This document shows, piece by piece, positions 4,983 to 6,938 of a stretch of DNA of 6,938 bases. The notes under the pieces were generated by a model. The model was not told the DNA's origin, did no database searches, and was given only the letters and a program-made list of their open reading frames with translations. Within the stretch, counting starts at the first letter, position 1; each line of letters opens with the position of its first letter. Made by a program: the position numbers and the translations under genes. Source of the DNA: Bifidobacterium breve (GTDB lineage: Bacteria > Actinomycetota > Acidimicrobiia > IMCC26256 > PALSA-555); NCBI GenBank assembly GCA_945889545.1, contig CAMDCC010000165.1, positions 1-6,938 of the forward strand. Reading direction: 5' to 3'.

Positions 4983-5831
4983 GTGAGTGCGATCTCGGCT
5001 GGGCAGCGCACGTCGTGGGATGTAAACGGCTACTTCATCCTCGAAGGGTTTGCCGACGCGGCCACATGCGACGCAATGTTGGCGCGCGCGGCCGAGTTGT
5101 GCCGGAAGAACGCGGCCGGCGAATCGATCGGGCACTCGCTCGTCGATCCCGAACGCAACCCGTGGCCCGATGCGGTCAATCCCGAGGATCGCGTCTCGAA
5201 GATCTTCATCCTCCACGACTGGGATCCTGTCTTCGGCCCCTTCGCATGCGACGAGCGGTTGCTCGACGTCATCTGTGACCTGCTCGGTCCCGACGTCGAT
5301 TGCTTCCTCTCGCAGTTCATCTTCAAGAACCCGGGTGCGATCGGCCAGCCGTGGCATCAGGACTCGCTGTACTTCCCGTTCGAACCCGATCATCAGGTCG
5401 GGATCTGGGTCGCGGTTACCGATGCCACACCGGTCAATGGCCCGCTGTCGGTGCTACCCGGCTCGCACTGCGAGCCGGTGCATGAGCACGTCGGCGACCA
5501 GCGACCCGACGCCAACCTCGGCTACACCGAGATCGTCGACATGGACTTCAGCAGTGCGCAACAGGTGTTGATGAACGCGGGCGACGTGCTCGTGTTCGAC
5601 AGCCATCTCATGCACCGTTCCACCGACAACGAGTCCGACGGAGCGCGCGCGGCGATGGTGTACCACTACGCCGTGGCCGGAACGATCGATCGCACGTACG
5701 AACGACTGCGCGAGCAGAGCGACGCGATGGGCGCGATGCCCGACGACATCAAGGAGTCGGCCGCCGCGGGTGAGCAAGAGTCGCCGTACCACTGGATGCC
5801 AGTCCGACGAGCGGGGAGCAGCGTGAAGTGA
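4983..5831 (+). CDS. PhyH-family Fe(II)/2-oxoglutarate-dependent dioxygenase
   Basis: A 282-residue protein from GTG 4983; the frame is open further upstream over the antisense ADH gene, but family similarity starts at about WDVNGYFILEGFAD. The double-stranded beta-helix core shows the iron ligands H125 and D127 (WHQDS) and H211 (HLMHRSTDN). R222, eleven residues after H211, is the expected 2-oxoglutarate-binding Arg. GPLSVLPGSH (153-162) is a hallmark PhyH strand-turn, and QFIFKNPG precedes the iron site. Family members hydroxylate a carbon next to or near a carboxyl or CoA-ester group, or act on other small lipophilic molecules, with decarboxylation of 2-oxoglutarate to succinate. The length is normal and all key residues are present. 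Its stop overlaps the next dehydrogenase start in GTGA, so the two are coupled; hydroxylation followed by alcohol oxidation is an obvious but inferred pairing. No ribosome site is seen. Confidence 0.93.
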   Translation: MSAISAGQRTSWDVNGYFILEGFADAATCDAMLARAAELCRKNAAGESIGHSLVDPERNPWPDAVNPEDRVSKIFILHDWDPVFGPFACDERLLDVICDLLGPDVDCFLSQFIFKNPGAIGQPWHQDSLYFPFEPDHQVGIWVAVTDATPVNGPLSVLPGSHCEPVHEHVGDQRPDANLGYTEIVDMDFSSAQQVLMNAGDVLVFDSHLMHRSTDNESDGARAAMVYHYAVAGTIDRTYERLREQSDAMGAMPDDIKESAAAGEQESPYHWMPVRRAGSSVK

Positions 5832-6922
5832 CGACCGTTCGAGCAGGGGTGTTCACCGGCGACGGGAAGTGGGAGGTGCGCGAGCTCGCCGCACCCGAAC
5901 CGCCGCCGGGCGGTGCCGTGTTGCGCGTCGAGGCGGTCGGCCTCTGCGGGAGCGACCTCGCCCAGATGCAGGGACCGATCGGTGTGCCCGGCGAGAAGTT
6001 CCCTGTAGTCCCTGGTCATGAGACCGTCGGTCGCATCGAGGCGATCACCGCCGAGGCTGCGAAGTCGTGGCGCCTCGCCGAGGGCGACCGGGTGAGCGTG
6101 GACGAGATCCTTCGCTGCGGTGAGTGTGCGGCGTGTCGGGCCGGCGATCCGGAGTGCACTGCCATGCAGGTGTACGGGTACACGCTCGGCATCGACGACG
6201 GTTCCGGGCTCTGGGGTGGATACGGCGAGCGCATGGCGTTGCTTCCGCGCACGAACCTGCATCGATTGCCCGACAACGTGCCCGCTGAAGAGCTCACGAT
6301 GTTCGAGCCGTTGGCGAACGCAGTCCATTGGGCGAGTCGTGCAGGGGTGCAGCTCGGCGACACCGTCGTGGTGCAAGGACCCGGGCATCAAGGTCTGGCG
6401 TGCTTGATCGCGGCGAAGGCCGCGGGTGCCGCGCAGGTGATCGTGACCGGCACGAGCGCCGACGCGCAGCGATTCGCGGCGGCAACGGCACTTGGAGCCG
6501 ACGCGACGATCGACGTCGAGAACGAGGATCCGATTGCACGCGTCGGTGAGCTCACAGGTGGACGGATGGCGGATGTGGTGATGGACATCGCAGCCGTGGC
6601 GACGGCCACCATCCCGCTCGCTGTGCAGCTCGTGCGCAACCGCGGCACGATCCTGCTCGCCGGCCTGAAGCACTTCCAACCCGTCGACGGGCTCATCACC
6701 GATCTCATCGTGCTGCGCCAGCTCACGCTCGTTGGTGGCGCGGGCTACACGCCTGCTTCGATGCGTACCGCCGTCGACCTGCTGGTGTCAGATCGGTTCA
6801 ACCGGGCCGCACTCGTCGGTGACGTGGTCACCCTCGACACCCTCGACGAGGGCATGGCCCTCCTCGCAAGGAGCACCCCCGGCCGCGACTCCGTCCACGT
6901 GAGCCTGAAACACACGGCCTAG
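5828..6922 (+). CDS. Zn-dependent medium-chain alcohol dehydrogenase
   Basis: A 364-residue full-length MDR from GTG 5828, whose GTGA overlaps the PhyH stop. GGGGAG at 5813-5818 is a plausible ribosome site. Catalytic zinc ligands are C40 (CGSD), H64-E65 (GHE) and E160 (EPLANAVHW). Structural zinc ligands are C97, C100, C103 and C110, with one residue fewer than usual before the fourth Cys. The Rossmann entry is VVVQGPGHQGLA (G184, G186, G189), and the second strand ends VTGTSAD without an acidic residue, so NADP(H) use is possible. The domain is of normal length (LGADATIDVENEDP... then MADVVMDIA), unlike the shortened dehydrogenase transcribed in the opposite direction. It probably oxidises an alcohol, perhaps one formed by the PhyH enzyme. 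A sugar or polyol role cannot be excluded, since the fold is shared by many substrates. Confidence 0.94.
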   Translation: MTTVRAGVFTGDGKWEVRELAAPEPPPGGAVLRVEAVGLCGSDLAQMQGPIGVPGEKFPVVPGHETVGRIEAITAEAAKSWRLAEGDRVSVDEILRCGECAACRAGDPECTAMQVYGYTLGIDDGSGLWGGYGERMALLPRTNLHRLPDNVPAEELTMFEPLANAVHWASRAGVQLGDTVVVQGPGHQGLACLIAAKAAGAAQVIVTGTSADAQRFAAATALGADATIDVENEDPIARVGELTGGRMADVVMDIAAVATATIPLAVQLVRNRGTILLAGLKHFQPVDGLITDLIVLRQLTLVGGAGYTPASMRTAVDLLVSDRFNRAALVGDVVTLDTLDEGMALLARSTPGRDSVHVSLKHTA

Positions 6923-6938
6923 AGCGGGTTTTGGGGGG
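6923..6938. other. Window tail, nothing recognised
   Basis: Sixteen bases after the dehydrogenase stop, ending in TTTT and a run of six G. It is too short to judge and shows no hairpin or start signal. Confidence 0.6.

Noticed and set aside
4892..5011. Upstream extension of the ADH frame by 40 codons
   Set aside because: It crosses the divergent promoter region and the PhyH start. AGGAGG at 4903-4898 marks ATG 4891.
5666..6679. 337-codon open frame on the minus strand across the PhyH and dehydrogenase genes
   Set aside because: Antisense to two clear enzyme genes with complete motifs. Its product is rich in His/Arg/Val low-complexity sequence typical of a high-GC shadow frame, and it has no recognisable domain.

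Overview
The window is high-GC DNA (roughly two thirds GC by eye). It has strong G/C preference at third codon positions, many GTG starts, and gene junctions that are mostly 4-nt NTGA overlaps. The gene content is a thiolase-fold protein with a DUF35 partner, SDRs, Zn-dependent dehydrogenases, a PhyH-type dioxygenase and a hotdog thioesterase. Together this suggests an actinobacterium of the kind that carries many lipid/steroid catabolic genes, such as Acidimicrobiia or Mycobacteriales relatives. I cannot name a species. There is no rRNA, tRNA, mobile element or CRISPR array.

Layout. (1) Positions 1-1648, plus strand: the 3' part of a thiolase-fold gene (its first few codons lie before the window), then a Zn-ribbon/OB-fold (DUF35) partner. 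(2) Positions 1649-1683: a short convergent junction with a 14-bp tandem repeat and a GC-rich hairpin, a possible shared terminator. (3) Positions 1680-4891, minus strand: an operon read right to left as short Zn-dependent alcohol dehydrogenase, SDR, SDR, PaaI-like thioesterase. (4) Positions 4892-4982: a 91-bp divergent promoter region. (5) Positions 4983-6922, plus strand: a PhyH-like Fe(II)/2-oxoglutarate dioxygenase overlapping a second Zn-dependent dehydrogenase. The last 16 bases hold nothing I recognise.

How the genes may work together (inference): the set fits hydroxylation of a lipid-like or CoA-linked substrate (PhyH), oxidation of alcohols to ketones or aldehydes (two MDRs, two SDRs), C-C cleavage by the thiolase-fold/DUF35 pair, and CoA release by the thioesterase. 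The visible thiolase-fold protein has Gly-Gly-Ser-Ser where a classical thiolase carries its nucleophilic Cys. With a DUF35 neighbour this points to an Ltp2/ChsH2-like aldolase rather than a true thiolase. The substrate cannot be read from sequence.

Most unusual observation: the only two same-strand junctions that look like gaps (thiolase to DUF35, and ADH to SDR) share one architecture. Each holds a perfect inverted repeat (11-bp and 13-bp arms) and a 23-24-codon reading frame. That frame starts in a 4-nt overlap with the upstream stop and ends in a 4-nt overlap with the downstream start. If these micro-ORFs are translated, every same-strand junction in the window becomes a continuous chain of NTGA couplings running through hairpins. 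This may be coincidence, but it is checkable.
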